From an uncultured Acidaminococcus sp. (GTDB lineage Bacteria; Bacillota; Negativicutes; Acidaminococcales; Acidaminococcaceae): a stretch of DNA of 41,192 bases. Positions 23,218 to 31,878 of this stretch are shown here, piece by piece. The translations under genes and the position numbers were made by a program. The stretch is taken from contig CAJMHI010000013.1 in assembly GCA_905213155.1 (NCBI GenBank), forward strand, positions 1 to 41,192. The letters are read 5' to 3'. The notes under the pieces were generated by a model. The model worked only from the letters and a program-made list of their open reading frames with translations. It searched no databases and was not told the origin of the DNA. The first letter of the stretch is position 1; every line of letters begins with the position of its first letter.

Positions 23218-25104
23218 TTATTTATCCTGATTGGGGCCCAGCTCAAATTTTTTCAGATAGCGATACAAGGTCACTCGGCTCACATCCAGCATTATGGCCA
23301 GTTTACTGATATTGCCGCCGGCCTGTTTCCAGGCTGCCACAAAAGCATCCTTATCATGCTTCCAGGATTTTTCAATCCGGCGCTCTCCGGGCAGTTTAAT
23401 GTGGGTGGCTTCAATGACGCTGCCCGCCGTATGGAAGAACGCCTGCTCAATCACGCCCTGGAGTTGCTTGATATTGCCAGGCCACTGGCAGGAATTTAAG
23501 AGCTGCAGGGCTTCCTTGGACAGGGTTTTGCCAGGCATATTGTGCCGGGCTGCCATTTCCGTGAGAATATGGTTGGCGATAATTTCCACGTCCTCTTCCC
23601 GTTCCCGCAGGGGCGGTACCCGGATCACCGTACCAATAACCAGTTCATACAGGCTGCGGGAAAATAACCCTTTATCCGTCAGCCGCTTCAAATTGGAGTC
23701 GCAGGCGGCAATAATCCGCACATTAAATTTGCGGCGGGTCCCGGTTTCCCGGTTCAGCACTCCGTTGCGCAGGGCATCGGCCAGTACGTCTTCCAGCCGG
23801 GTGGGAAATTTTTCAATTTCATCCAAAAACAGCGTGCCCCCATTGGCCAGTTCCAGATTGCCGGCGGTGATATGCCCGGCTCCATCGTCCGTACCGAAAA
23901 ATTCTGCTTCCAGTTCGGCTTCCGGGCCTTCGTGTCCCCGCACGGTAATGAGCGGTGCCGCAGCCCGGGGGCTTGCCTGGTGAATCCCGTGTGCCAGGCG
24001 CTGCTTGCCGGTACCTGGTTCGCCCTGCAAGAGCAGGTTGTTGTCGCCCCGGGCTACCCGGGCGGCCTTATGCTGCAAGGCCAGGAACTCGCTGGAATTG
24101 CCCACCATGCTATAAAGGCTGTAGCGGGAGCTGTAGCCGGTGGCATGGGCAATGGTAGTTTTTAAGTCCTCAATGGACATGGTGACAATAAGGGCACTGT
24201 CAATCCGCCCGCCGATTTTTACCGGCAGTACGCTGGTCACATCTTCGTAGGTCCGATCCTGGGTAATCCAGGTAATTTCTTTCCGCAGGGTCGGTTTGCC
24301 ATTAAACGCCTTTTGGATGGGAATATGGGCATAGTTCAGGAAAATATCTTCCAGCCGTTTCTTCCCGTCCATCCGTTTTTTTCCATTGTTGTTGCAATAG
24401 TTCAACGACCCATCCCGGTTCACCCAGAAAACAGAGGCCGGGATATCTTCTGCCAGGAGGCTGCAGGCCTTCCAGTATTCTTCCATGGTGAGGAACTGTT
24501 CCACGGAATATTTCATGGTCATCAAAAGGCTCAGGAGAATGTCATAGGGGAGTTCATTCTGGTCCAGGCTGAAAATGGAGAGAATATACCGGGTTTGACC
24601 GCCCACATCAATAGGCGCCGAGCAGGCATCGCCGGAATGGCTTTCCCGGATCCACATTTCCGGCCCAAACATCAAAAACGGCACATCGTGGGACCGGGCA
24701 ACGCAGATGCTGGAAGTGCCCACGTCTTCTTCCAGGACCCGCATGCCCTGGATATCCTCAATGCTCCGCTGGAAAAAGGGCAGGGCATAGTTTTTCAGCA
24801 CGTACCCTTCGCTGTCCACCAACAGCATGCTGAGGTTGTGGGTATTAAAATATTGTTTGTTCTGCTCAAACAGACCGTCTACATAGGTCACCACGTCCTC
24901 GTGGTTTTCCAGTTTACGGGCCAGCTCGCTTTTGGTGAGCCGGGGGCCATTCACCGGCATGGTTTCATGCTCCAGTTTTCTGGCTTCACAGCGGCGCCAG
25001 GATTCTGCCACCCAGGGATGAACATTAGGGTCTACGATACCCTCGTCAATAAATTTATTGTAATAACTAATGAGTTTCTCCTTATTCCGCCGTTCTCTAA
25101 TCAT
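23218..25104 (-). CDS. DhaR/AcoR-like transcriptional regulator lacking GAFTGA
   Basis: A 628-residue enhancer-binding-type regulator: GAF-like sensor (about 60-205), PAS region (about 210-310), AAA+ domain (about 333-555) and Fis-type HTH (about 585-622). Walker A is GEPGTGK (361-367) and Walker B GTLFLDEI (423-430). The GAFTGA loop that contacts sigma-54 is missing: residues 402-422 read FFGTDDGAGHITAGNLELAN. The arginine-finger segment FRxDLYYRL is changed to FSRSLYELV. E. coli DhaR also lacks GAFTGA and works with sigma-70, so this protein likely does too. Ligand and targets unknown. The start follows AAGGGAG. Confidence 0.75.
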   Translation of the reverse strand: MIRERRNKEKLISYYNKFIDEGIVDPNVHPWVAESWRRCEARKLEHETMPVNGPRLTKSELARKLENHEDVVTYVDGLFEQNKQYFNTHNLSMLLVDSEGYVLKNYALPFFQRSIEDIQGMRVLEEDVGTSSICVARSHDVPFLMFGPEMWIRESHSGDACSAPIDVGGQTRYILSIFSLDQNELPYDILLSLLMTMKYSVEQFLTMEEYWKACSLLAEDIPASVFWVNRDGSLNYCNNNGKKRMDGKKRLEDIFLNYAHIPIQKAFNGKPTLRKEITWITQDRTYEDVTSVLPVKIGGRIDSALIVTMSIEDLKTTIAHATGYSSRYSLYSMVGNSSEFLALQHKAARVARGDNNLLLQGEPGTGKQRLAHGIHQASPRAAAPLITVRGHEGPEAELEAEFFGTDDGAGHITAGNLELANGGTLFLDEIEKFPTRLEDVLADALRNGVLNRETGTRRKFNVRIIAACDSNLKRLTDKGLFSRSLYELVIGTVIRVPPLREREEDVEIIANHILTEMAARHNMPGKTLSKEALQLLNSCQWPGNIKQLQGVIEQAFFHTAGSVIEATHIKLPGERRIEKSWKHDKDAFVAAWKQAGGNISKLAIMLDVSRVTLYRYLKKFELGPNQDK

Positions 25105-25146
25105 CCTTGTTCTCCCTTCCGCCGGGTTTTATATACCCTATCCTCA

Positions 25147-25845
25147 TCATTTTTTATTTTTTCCGTGCTCTGGTACCAGGATGCGTTTGGCGCCAAAGTA
25201 ACGGGTCTTCCAATATTCTTCCTGCAGGCTGCAAAGCTGTACCCCCCGGGATGTAGTGGCATTCCAGAACATGCCATTGCCTGCATAAATGCCCACGTGG
25301 GACGCCCCTGATTCATAGGTGCTGAAAAAGACCAGATCGCCTGGTTTTAACTGCCGCTGTGTCACAAAAAGGCCCTGATTGTATTGCAGGTCCGCAGACC
25401 GGGGCAGGCTGGCCTTGTGCTTTTTAAAGACGTACTGCACATAGCCGGAACAGTCAAAGCCATGGGCTGTAGTGCCCCCGAACTGGTAGGGCACCCCTTT
25501 GTACCGGGAAGCCGTTTTTACTACGTCCGCCCCTTTCACGCCGTGAACGCCTTCTTTTTCAAACGCCAGTTCCAGGATTTTGCGGTACGTGGTATCATCC
25601 ACCATCCCGGTAGCCTTCAGGCGATTGCGTTTTTGAAAATTCCGGACCTGGTTGGCCAGGGCTTTGGTGTATTTCCCGCTGGCCGGCGTTTTCATCCCTA
25701 AGGCACTCAGTTTCAGCTGCACGGTTTTTACTTTCCAGCCCTTGCTGCCCACTTTTAACGGTGCCGCTTTTTTGGCGGCTAGCGCCGGCATTGGCAGGAG
25801 CTGTATCGCCAGTAGCAGGGTCGCTGCCACTTTTTTAAGGTCCAT
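25147..25845 (-). CDS. Secreted NlpC/P60 endopeptidase with peptidoglycan-binding domain
   Basis: A 232-residue cell-wall hydrolase: signal peptide (about 1-24, ending PALAA), a PG_binding_1 domain (about 30-92), and an NlpC/P60 domain with catalytic Cys132 (FDCSGY) and His183 (SHVGIY). The third catalytic position, usually His, appears to be Asn195 (MFWNATTS). It should cut peptide stems of peptidoglycan. The start at 25845 follows AGAGGTG and begins directly at the signal peptide; an in-frame ATG at 25866 is less likely. It lies upstream of ftsW/ftsI in the same direction. Confidence 0.85.
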   Translation of the reverse strand: MDLKKVAATLLLAIQLLPMPALAAKKAAPLKVGSKGWKVKTVQLKLSALGMKTPASGKYTKALANQVRNFQKRNRLKATGMVDDTTYRKILELAFEKEGVHGVKGADVVKTASRYKGVPYQFGGTTAHGFDCSGYVQYVFKKHKASLPRSADLQYNQGLFVTQRQLKPGDLVFFSTYESGASHVGIYAGNGMFWNATTSRGVQLCSLQEEYWKTRYFGAKRILVPEHGKNKK

Positions 25846-25880
25846 GGTATGCACCTCTTTTCCCATTTATGGGATCATCC

Positions 25881-26555
25881 CTAATACTCCATATTGGTGT
25901 ACACTTCCCAGTCCGTCAGTTGGGACAGCGCCGGGATGACGGCTTTTAATTCCTGGAGCAGCCTGGGTTTATCCTCTGGCAGGTTGCCCCGGAGATTGAT
26001 GTAGTTGGAAATATGGTTGCTGCGGAAAATCGTGTGCCGCTCCGGAGGTATCTCCGTGTGCTCCAGGAACGTATAGGTTTCCCGGGCCAGTTCCGCCGGG
26101 CTGAGTAGCGTAAAGTCTCCTTTTTCATACTGCTGCAGCATTTCTGTTCCCTTGTAGAGCCGCAAGGTGAGGATGCTGAGCATGTGTGGCGCTATGGCGG
26201 ACACTGCCCGTCCCGTAAGGACAGCATGGTTTTCGCTACCCGCTTGTCCCCCCAGGCCGGCAATCACCATGACCGACAGTTTCATGCCGGCGGCGATGGC
26301 TTTTTGCCCGGCTGCAATGGATTCTTCCGCCGTAACTCCTTTCTTGATCTTCTGCAAAAGCGCCGTGTCCCCGGTTTCCAGCCCTAAATATAAGAGCTTT
26401 AATCCCGCCTCCCGAAGGGCCGCAAGGTCCTCCGGGCTTTTGCGCAGGATGTCCAGGGCACTGGCATAACTGGTCACCCGCAGGATAAAGCTGTTGGCCT
26501 CGCTGGGCGGCCGGAACACCGGCGTATCGTAATCGTCAAAGTACAACCCAAACAT
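25881..26555 (-). pseudogene. Radical SAM protein gene with internal deletion of the FeS-cluster region
   Basis: A 224-residue frame whose two ends match a common radical SAM family: RPPSEANSFILRVT at residues 15-28, then SYASALDILRKSPEDLAALREAGL and YLGLETGD. In intact proteins the first motif runs into the CxxxCxxC cluster-binding loop and about 90 further residues before the second. Here they are fused directly at about residue 28 (near 26472), so the radical SAM cysteines are absent. The frame is otherwise open. The start at 26555 follows GGAGG; the frame extends 12 codons further up without signals. It cannot be a radical SAM enzyme in this form. Confidence 0.65.
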
Positions 26556-26647
26556 ATAAAACGTCCTCCACTGGTAGTAAGTTTCTTCCAATATATAAAC
26601 GGCATTTTCTTAACATTCTCTCAATTTCTTTCGTTGTACAGATTTTT

Positions 26648-26688
26648 ATGGTCCATGACCATTATTATAAACTATTTTACAATATTGT
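26648..26688. promoter_or_regulatory. Palindromic sites between divergent genes
   Basis: In the 253-bp gap between the radical SAM remnant (minus) and rnfC (plus) lie ATGGTC-cat-GACCAT (26648-26662) and the palindrome ACAATATTGT (26679-26688). Either could be an operator; neither fits the Rex consensus well. Confidence 0.3.
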
Positions 26689-26736
26689 GCATTAGCTTTT
26701 GTAAACTTTTTGGAAAGAAACTTACTGCCGGCCCCC

Positions 26737-26765
26737 TTGTATTTTGCGATTTAACAATATATAAT
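26737..26765 (+). promoter_or_regulatory. Promoter of the rnf operon
   Basis: TTGTAT (26737-26742) and a perfect TATAAT (26760-26765) have the optimal 17-bp spacer, about 40 bp upstream of the rnfC start. Confidence 0.7.
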
Positions 26766-26808
26766 TTTTAGGTGAAGTTGACATAAAGAAAGGTTAGAGG
26801 TGAACTGA

Positions 26809-28176
26809 ATGTCTGCACAAGAAGCAAGTTTTATGGGTGGTGTGGCAGTACCGCCCAGTAAGTCCTTGACTGAAAAGTTGCCCATCGAAAGATGCCCGGC
26901 ACCGGACACCGTGTACATTCCCCTCTCCCAGCATATCGGGGCCCCGGCCAAACCGGTGGTCAAACCGGGAGACGAGGTAACGTTGGGACAGGTAATCGGC
27001 GAGGCAGGCGGCTTTGTCAGCACCAACATTCATGCCAGCGTCAGCGGCAAAGTGCTGCGCATCGAAAACCGCTACATGCCGCAGGGCATGCTGGCCCAAT
27101 GCGTGGTCATTAAAAATGACGGCAAAGATACGTTGTGCGAGGATATCAAACCCCGGGATGAAAAAGAAATCACCCCCGATCTGATTCGTCAGGTACTCCG
27201 GGACAAAGGGCTGGCCGGTCTGGGGGGCGCTACATTCCCTACCGCCGTAAAATATGCGCCGGTAAAAGAAGGACATCGTCCGATTGATACCATTTTGCTG
27301 AACGGGATCGAATGCGAACCGTTTGTTACAGCAGACCACAGAACCTTGTTGGAATACTCCGATGAAATCCTGCAAGGCTTAAAGTATTTCATGCTGGCCT
27401 CCGGGGCCCAAAACGGTATTATCGGAATCGAGGACAATAAGCCCGATGCCATTGCCCTGATGCAGGAAAAAGTAAAAAGCGAACCCAATATTACGGTCTG
27501 CGTCTGTGCGGAAAAATACCCACAGGGGTCTGAAAAGCACCTGATCTATGCGGCAACCGGACGGACCGTGCCCGACCGTGGTCTGCCCGCCGACGTGGGC
27601 GTCATTGTGGACAACGTCAGCACGGCGGTAGCAGCCTGCCGCGCCATCAAGAATAACATTCCGCTGTATGAAAGAGTCACCACCTTCAGCGGCGACGGCA
27701 TCAAAAAACCGGGGAACTATATCGTCCGCCTGGGCACCCTGTACAAGGATGTAGTGGATTCCGTGTGCGGCGGCCTGGAAGGCGATCCCGGCAAGATCAT
27801 TTCCGGCGGGATGATGATGGGCTTTGCCAGCAACTCGCTGGATTACCCGGTCTGCAAATGGTCCGGCGGTATTTTGATTTTTAACACGCAGTCCCCCTTC
27901 GCGGTGTATCATCCCGAAGAGCATTGTGTACACTGCGCCCGTTGCGTAGATGCCTGCCCCATGCGGCTGGAACCTACGGAAATCGTGGCGGCAGTCAAGA
28001 AACAGGATTGGGAAGGTGCGGAGGAGTTCTATGCTCACGCCTGCATCGAATGCGGATCCTGCGCTTTTGTCTGCCCGGCACATATTCCCCTGGTGCAGTA
28101 TATCAAGATGGGAAAACAGTTTATCAGAGGAAAAGGTGACGGTGGTCACAACCCCTTCTATAAGCTGGACAAATAA
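26809..28176 (+). CDS. rnfC: Rnf complex subunit RnfC (NADH/FMN-binding, 2[4Fe-4S])
   Basis: A 455-residue peripheral subunit that exchanges electrons with NAD(H). It has the N-terminal RnfC barrel, the glycine-rich GLAGLGGATFP nucleotide-binding stretch (about 138-148), NGIECEPF, and an SLBB-like domain. Two [4Fe-4S] ferredoxin motifs are present: CVHCARCVDACP (about 373-384) and CIECGSCAFVCP (about 412-423). First gene of the rnfCDGEAB order usual in Firmicutes. Confidence 0.95.
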   Translation: MSAQEASFMGGVAVPPSKSLTEKLPIERCPAPDTVYIPLSQHIGAPAKPVVKPGDEVTLGQVIGEAGGFVSTNIHASVSGKVLRIENRYMPQGMLAQCVVIKNDGKDTLCEDIKPRDEKEITPDLIRQVLRDKGLAGLGGATFPTAVKYAPVKEGHRPIDTILLNGIECEPFVTADHRTLLEYSDEILQGLKYFMLASGAQNGIIGIEDNKPDAIALMQEKVKSEPNITVCVCAEKYPQGSEKHLIYAATGRTVPDRGLPADVGVIVDNVSTAVAACRAIKNNIPLYERVTTFSGDGIKKPGNYIVRLGTLYKDVVDSVCGGLEGDPGKIISGGMMMGFASNSLDYPVCKWSGGILIFNTQSPFAVYHPEEHCVHCARCVDACPMRLEPTEIVAAVKKQDWEGAEEFYAHACIECGSCAFVCPAHIPLVQYIKMGKQFIRGKGDGGHNPFYKLDK

Positions 28177-28202
28177 TTACGCGAAAGGACTGGATGTAAA
28201 TT

Positions 28203-29213
28203 ATGGAAAATGTGAAAGAACCGAAGCCACTGGTTCTCGTTTCCTCTTCTCCCCACATGCACTGCGGGCTGACCATTCAAAAAAGCATGAGGGAAGTAAT
28301 GCTGGCCCTGGTACCGGCTGTGCTGGCTTCGCTTTATTATTTCCGTTTGAAAGCAGCCATTGTCATTTTGAGCTGCATGATTTCCGCTATTGTATTTGAA
28401 AAACTTGCTGATAAAATCATGGGCAAGGCGGATACCACCAGTGACGGCTCTGCGGCCCTCACCGGTCTTTTGCTGGCGCTCTGCCTGCCGGCCAGCCTGC
28501 CTCCCTATATGGCAGTTTTGGGCGGGATGTTTGCTGTAGTCATCGGCAAAGCCGTATTCGGCGGCCTGGGCTGCAACATTTTTAACCCGGCCCACATTGG
28601 TCGTGCCATTTTGCTGGCATCTTTCCCCCAGCAGATGACCACCTGGATGGTTCCTGCAACCTTAGCTGCCGCAACAGATGCCGCTACCAGCGCCACCCCG
28701 CTGATGATTATGCGGTCTGCGGAATCTGCCTGGGCTAACGGCACGGCGCTTACCACGGCGCTGCCGTCCCTGAGCGATCTCTTCCTGGGAAATATCGGCG
28801 GCTCTTTGGGTGAAACCTGCGTACCGGCTCTGGTACTGGGCGGCTTGTACCTCATTTACAAAAAGCTCATTGACTGGCGCATTCCGGTATTTTATCTGGT
28901 GACCGTTTTTGTGATTACCGGCGTCTATGGCATGGCTAACGGCTATCCCAGCATTTTCCCGGTGTATCATCTGTGTGCCGGCGGTCTTATGATCGGTGCG
29001 TTCTTTATGGCTACGGACTGGGTCACCAGCCCGATCACCCATAAAGGCAAAATTATTTACGCCATCGGCCTGGGACTTTTAACTTCTTTGATCCGTCTGC
29101 GGGGCAGCTATGCAGAAGGCGTGTGCTACTCCATCCTGATGATGAACATGGTCACTCCTATGATTGATCGTTTCGTACGGAATGTTTCCTTCGGAGGAGG
29201 GCAGAAGAAATGA
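28203..29213 (+). CDS. rnfD: Rnf complex membrane subunit RnfD
   Basis: A 336-residue NqrB/RnfD-type membrane protein with about ten hydrophobic segments. Signatures: GSAALTGLLLALCLP and FGGLGCNIFNPAHIGRA. The expected site for covalently bound FMN is the Thr of SATPL (about residue 164). The 3' end overlaps rnfG by four bases (ATGA). Confidence 0.94.
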   Translation: MENVKEPKPLVLVSSSPHMHCGLTIQKSMREVMLALVPAVLASLYYFRLKAAIVILSCMISAIVFEKLADKIMGKADTTSDGSAALTGLLLALCLPASLPPYMAVLGGMFAVVIGKAVFGGLGCNIFNPAHIGRAILLASFPQQMTTWMVPATLAAATDAATSATPLMIMRSAESAWANGTALTTALPSLSDLFLGNIGGSLGETCVPALVLGGLYLIYKKLIDWRIPVFYLVTVFVITGVYGMANGYPSIFPVYHLCAGGLMIGAFFMATDWVTSPITHKGKIIYAIGLGLLTSLIRLRGSYAEGVCYSILMMNMVTPMIDRFVRNVSFGGGQKK

Positions 29214-29776
29214 ATAACCTCTTTATTAAATATACGGGCATCCTGGCCATCATCTGCGGCGTCAGCGTAGGGCTGGTTGCTGCTGCCCACGAAGGCACAA
29301 AGGACGCCATTGCCGCCAAACACGAAGCGGACGTTAAGGCCTCTTACAAAACCGTGCTGCCCGACCTGGGCGATCTGAAACAGCTGAAATCCCCAGGTGG
29401 ACTCATCACGGATATCCAGGAATCCACCAAGGACGGCAAACCTAACGGCTACATTTACACCGTGGCACCCAGCGGGTACGGCGGAAAAGTAACCCTCATG
29501 GTGGGCATTTCCAAGGACGGGAATAAGCTCACGGGCATCAAAGTGATGCAGCACAGCGAAACGCCTGGCCTGGGTGCCAAGAGCACCGAGCCTGCCTGGC
29601 AGGAACAGTTCAAGGGCAAATCTTTGAAAGAAGCACTGGTGGTCACCAAGGACGCGGTGAAAAAGCCTGAGGAAATCAAGGCCATTACCGCCGCCACCAT
29701 TACCTCCAGAGCCGTCGTTACCGGGGTCAATGCAGCCCGGGAAGACTACATGAAGAATTATGCCGGAAAGGACTGA
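29210..29776 (+). CDS. rnfG: Rnf complex flavoprotein RnfG
   Basis: A 188-residue subunit: one N-terminal membrane segment and an extracytoplasmic FMN-binding domain. HSETPGLGAK and the flavinylation motif AATITS (Thr at about residue 163) are visible. FMN would be attached by the ApbE encoded four genes downstream. It is coupled to both neighbours: ATGA overlap with rnfD and a one-base TGATG overlap with rnfE. Confidence 0.94.
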   Translation: MNNLFIKYTGILAIICGVSVGLVAAAHEGTKDAIAAKHEADVKASYKTVLPDLGDLKQLKSPGGLITDIQESTKDGKPNGYIYTVAPSGYGGKVTLMVGISKDGNKLTGIKVMQHSETPGLGAKSTEPAWQEQFKGKSLKEALVVTKDAVKKPEEIKAITAATITSRAVVTGVNAAREDYMKNYAGKD

Positions 29777-30378
29777 TGGATATGCTGCATGACTTAACCA
29801 AAGGGATTTTGAAGGACAACCCGCTGTTTGTACAGCTGTTGGGTGTATGTCCTTCCCTGGCTACCAGTACGTCCCTGACCAATGCCATCGGCATGGGATG
29901 TGCGTTTACGTTTGTTTTGTTCTTCACCAATATGATTATCGCCGCCATCCGGAAACTGATCCCGGATCAGATCCATATTCCCTGCTACATCGTAGTCATT
30001 GCTTCCGTGGTGACGGTGCTGGAAATGCTGATGAATGCTTTCCTCCCTGCCCTGTATGCAGCGCTGGGCGTATTCGTACCCCTGATCGTAGTAAACTGCA
30101 TCGTGCTGGGCCGTGCGGAAGCCTTTGCGGCAGACCACGGGGTTGTGGCGTCCGGACTGGATGCCATCGGCATGGGCATCGGTTTCACCTTTGCCCTGAC
30201 CTGCATCGCCTTCTTCCGGGAACTGATCGGTTCCGGGAAACTGTTTGACATCATGGTGCTGCCGGCCTCCTATCAGCCTGTTTTGATCTTCATCCTGCCG
30301 GCTGGCGCCTTCTTAACCATGGGCTTTGTGTTTGCCACCGTGAATTACTTCAAAGAAAGAGGTGCTCACAATGCATAG
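29776..30378 (+). CDS. rnfE: Rnf complex membrane subunit RnfE
   Basis: A 200-residue Nqr/Rnf integral membrane subunit with six hydrophobic segments. Typical motifs: NPLFVQLLGVCPSLA, LFFTNMIIAAIRKLIP and IPLIVVNCIVLGRAEAF-like residues 104-120. The single Cys pair in TM segments (one in LGVCP, one in VVNCI) fits the membrane [2Fe-2S] site shared with RnfA. The end overlaps rnfA by 8 bp. Confidence 0.94.
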   Translation: MDMLHDLTKGILKDNPLFVQLLGVCPSLATSTSLTNAIGMGCAFTFVLFFTNMIIAAIRKLIPDQIHIPCYIVVIASVVTVLEMLMNAFLPALYAALGVFVPLIVVNCIVLGRAEAFAADHGVVASGLDAIGMGIGFTFALTCIAFFRELIGSGKLFDIMVLPASYQPVLIFILPAGAFLTMGFVFATVNYFKERGAHNA

Positions 30379-30946
30379 TACTTTTGGCATTCTCTTTAGT
30401 TCCATTTTTGTCAGCAACATTATTTTGTCCCGGTTCCTGGGTATGTGCTCTTTCCTAGGCGTATCCAAGAACTTCAAAAACTCCCTGGGCATGAGCGCCG
30501 CCGTAGGCTTTGTTATGCTGCTGGCGTCCATGCTGTCGTACGCCTGCTACCACCTGCTGCTGGTGCCCTATCACCTGGAATACCTGAAGACGCTGGTCTT
30601 TATCCTGGCCATTGCTACGCTGGTACAGCTGGTAGAAATGTTCATGAAAAAGGCAATGCCCGCCCTGCATAAGGCCATGGGTATTTACCTGCCGCTGATC
30701 ACCACCAACTGCGCCATCCTGGGTATTGCCCTGATCAACGTGGAAAGCGATTACAATTTCCTGGATTCCTGCGTGAACTCCATTGGGACATCCTTAGGGT
30801 ATACCATGGCAATTCTGCTGTTTTCCTGCATCCGGGAAAAGCTGGCTGAAGATGCACTGCCCAAATGCCTGCAGAATCTTCCCATTGCGCTGATTACTGC
30901 CAGCTGCATGTCCATTTCCATGATGGGTATGAGCGGCATCCACTGA
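30371..30946 (+). CDS. rnfA: Rnf complex membrane subunit RnfA
   Basis: A 191-residue membrane subunit homologous to RnfE, inserted in opposite topology. NIILSRFLGMCSFLG and ITTNCAILGIALIN carry the Cys expected to bind the shared [2Fe-2S] cluster. The ATG at 30371, behind GAGGTG, is chosen over an upstream in-frame GTG at 30362. Confidence 0.94.
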   Translation: MHSTFGILFSSIFVSNIILSRFLGMCSFLGVSKNFKNSLGMSAAVGFVMLLASMLSYACYHLLLVPYHLEYLKTLVFILAIATLVQLVEMFMKKAMPALHKAMGIYLPLITTNCAILGIALINVESDYNFLDSCVNSIGTSLGYTMAILLFSCIREKLAEDALPKCLQNLPIALITASCMSISMMGMSGIH

Positions 30947-30976
30947 TTGAGCAATTGATTGAGGAGTTGACAAATT

Positions 30977-31861
30977 ATGATTATGACTGCTGCAATTCTG
31001 GTCGCAGTTCTGGGCGGTGCCTTTGGTCTCATCCTGGCAACGGCCAGCAAAAAGCTCGCCGTTGAAGAAGATCCCCGTATCGGAGAAATCACAGCGCTGC
31101 TACCCGGTGCCAACTGTGGCGGGTGCGGCTATGCCGGGTGTGCCAACCTGGCGCAAGCCATTGTGGAAGGCCAGGAAAAAGATGGTTCCAAATGCGTTGT
31201 AGCCAATGCGGAAGCCCTGGCCAAAGTGGCTGCCGTAATGGGCGTGGAAGCTAAAGATGACAGCAAGGCAGAACGGATCATCCCCCGTCTGCACTGCAGT
31301 GGCTGCCCTGCCAACCGGACGCCGCTGGTAAACCGTGTGGGCATCAAGAACTGCTATGTAAAAGCGGCCACCGCTGGCGGCCCCGGACAGTGTAACTACG
31401 GCTGTTTCGGCGACGGTGCCTGCGTGGATGCCTGCAACTTCGGTGCTTTGAAAATTAACGAGGAAACCCAGCTGCCGGAATTTGACTATGACAAATGTGT
31501 CAGTTGCGGTGCCTGCGCCAAAGCCTGCCCGCAGCTATTGATCGAAATGATCCCGGCTAAGAGTAAGGTGCTGGTTGCCTGCCAGAACCGTGAAAAGGGC
31601 AAGGCCGCAATGACCAACTGCAAGGTATCCTGCATCAGCTGTGGTCTGTGCGCCAAGAATTGTCCTAAACAGGCCATCACCATGGAAGACGGTGTCAATG
31701 GCAGTATCCCCGTGATTGACTACAGCAAATGCGTGGGATGCGGGATTTGCGTGCAGAAATGTCCGCGTAAGTGCATGATCCGGATTGATCCCATCGGTGG
31801 AAAGCCCATTGCCCCTACAAAAGCAGAACCGGTCGGCTGTGAAGCCGCCCACAGTGCTTGA
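30977..31861 (+). CDS. rnfB: Rnf complex ferredoxin-type subunit RnfB
   Basis: A 294-residue subunit that takes electrons from reduced ferredoxin. N-terminal membrane helix (about 4-24), then the Fe4S domain with C47, C50, C55 and C73. It then has several CxxCxxCxxxC ferredoxin motifs (CVSCGACAKACP, CISCGLCAKNCP, CVGCGICVQKCP) and a CNYGCFGDGACVDAC cluster. Start follows GAGGAG at ten bases. Confidence 0.95.
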   Translation: MIMTAAILVAVLGGAFGLILATASKKLAVEEDPRIGEITALLPGANCGGCGYAGCANLAQAIVEGQEKDGSKCVVANAEALAKVAAVMGVEAKDDSKAERIIPRLHCSGCPANRTPLVNRVGIKNCYVKAATAGGPGQCNYGCFGDGACVDACNFGALKINEETQLPEFDYDKCVSCGACAKACPQLLIEMIPAKSKVLVACQNREKGKAAMTNCKVSCISCGLCAKNCPKQAITMEDGVNGSIPVIDYSKCVGCGICVQKCPRKCMIRIDPIGGKPIAPTKAEPVGCEAAHSA

Positions 31862-31878
31862 GATTCATGAGGAGCCCT

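Noticed and set aside
26737..26765. Rex operator at the rnf promoter
   Set aside because: TTGT and ACAA are present, but 13 bases apart, not the 10 of the Rex consensus.
27379..28149. 256-codon minus-strand open frame inside rnfC
   Set aside because: Antisense shadow of a well-conserved gene.
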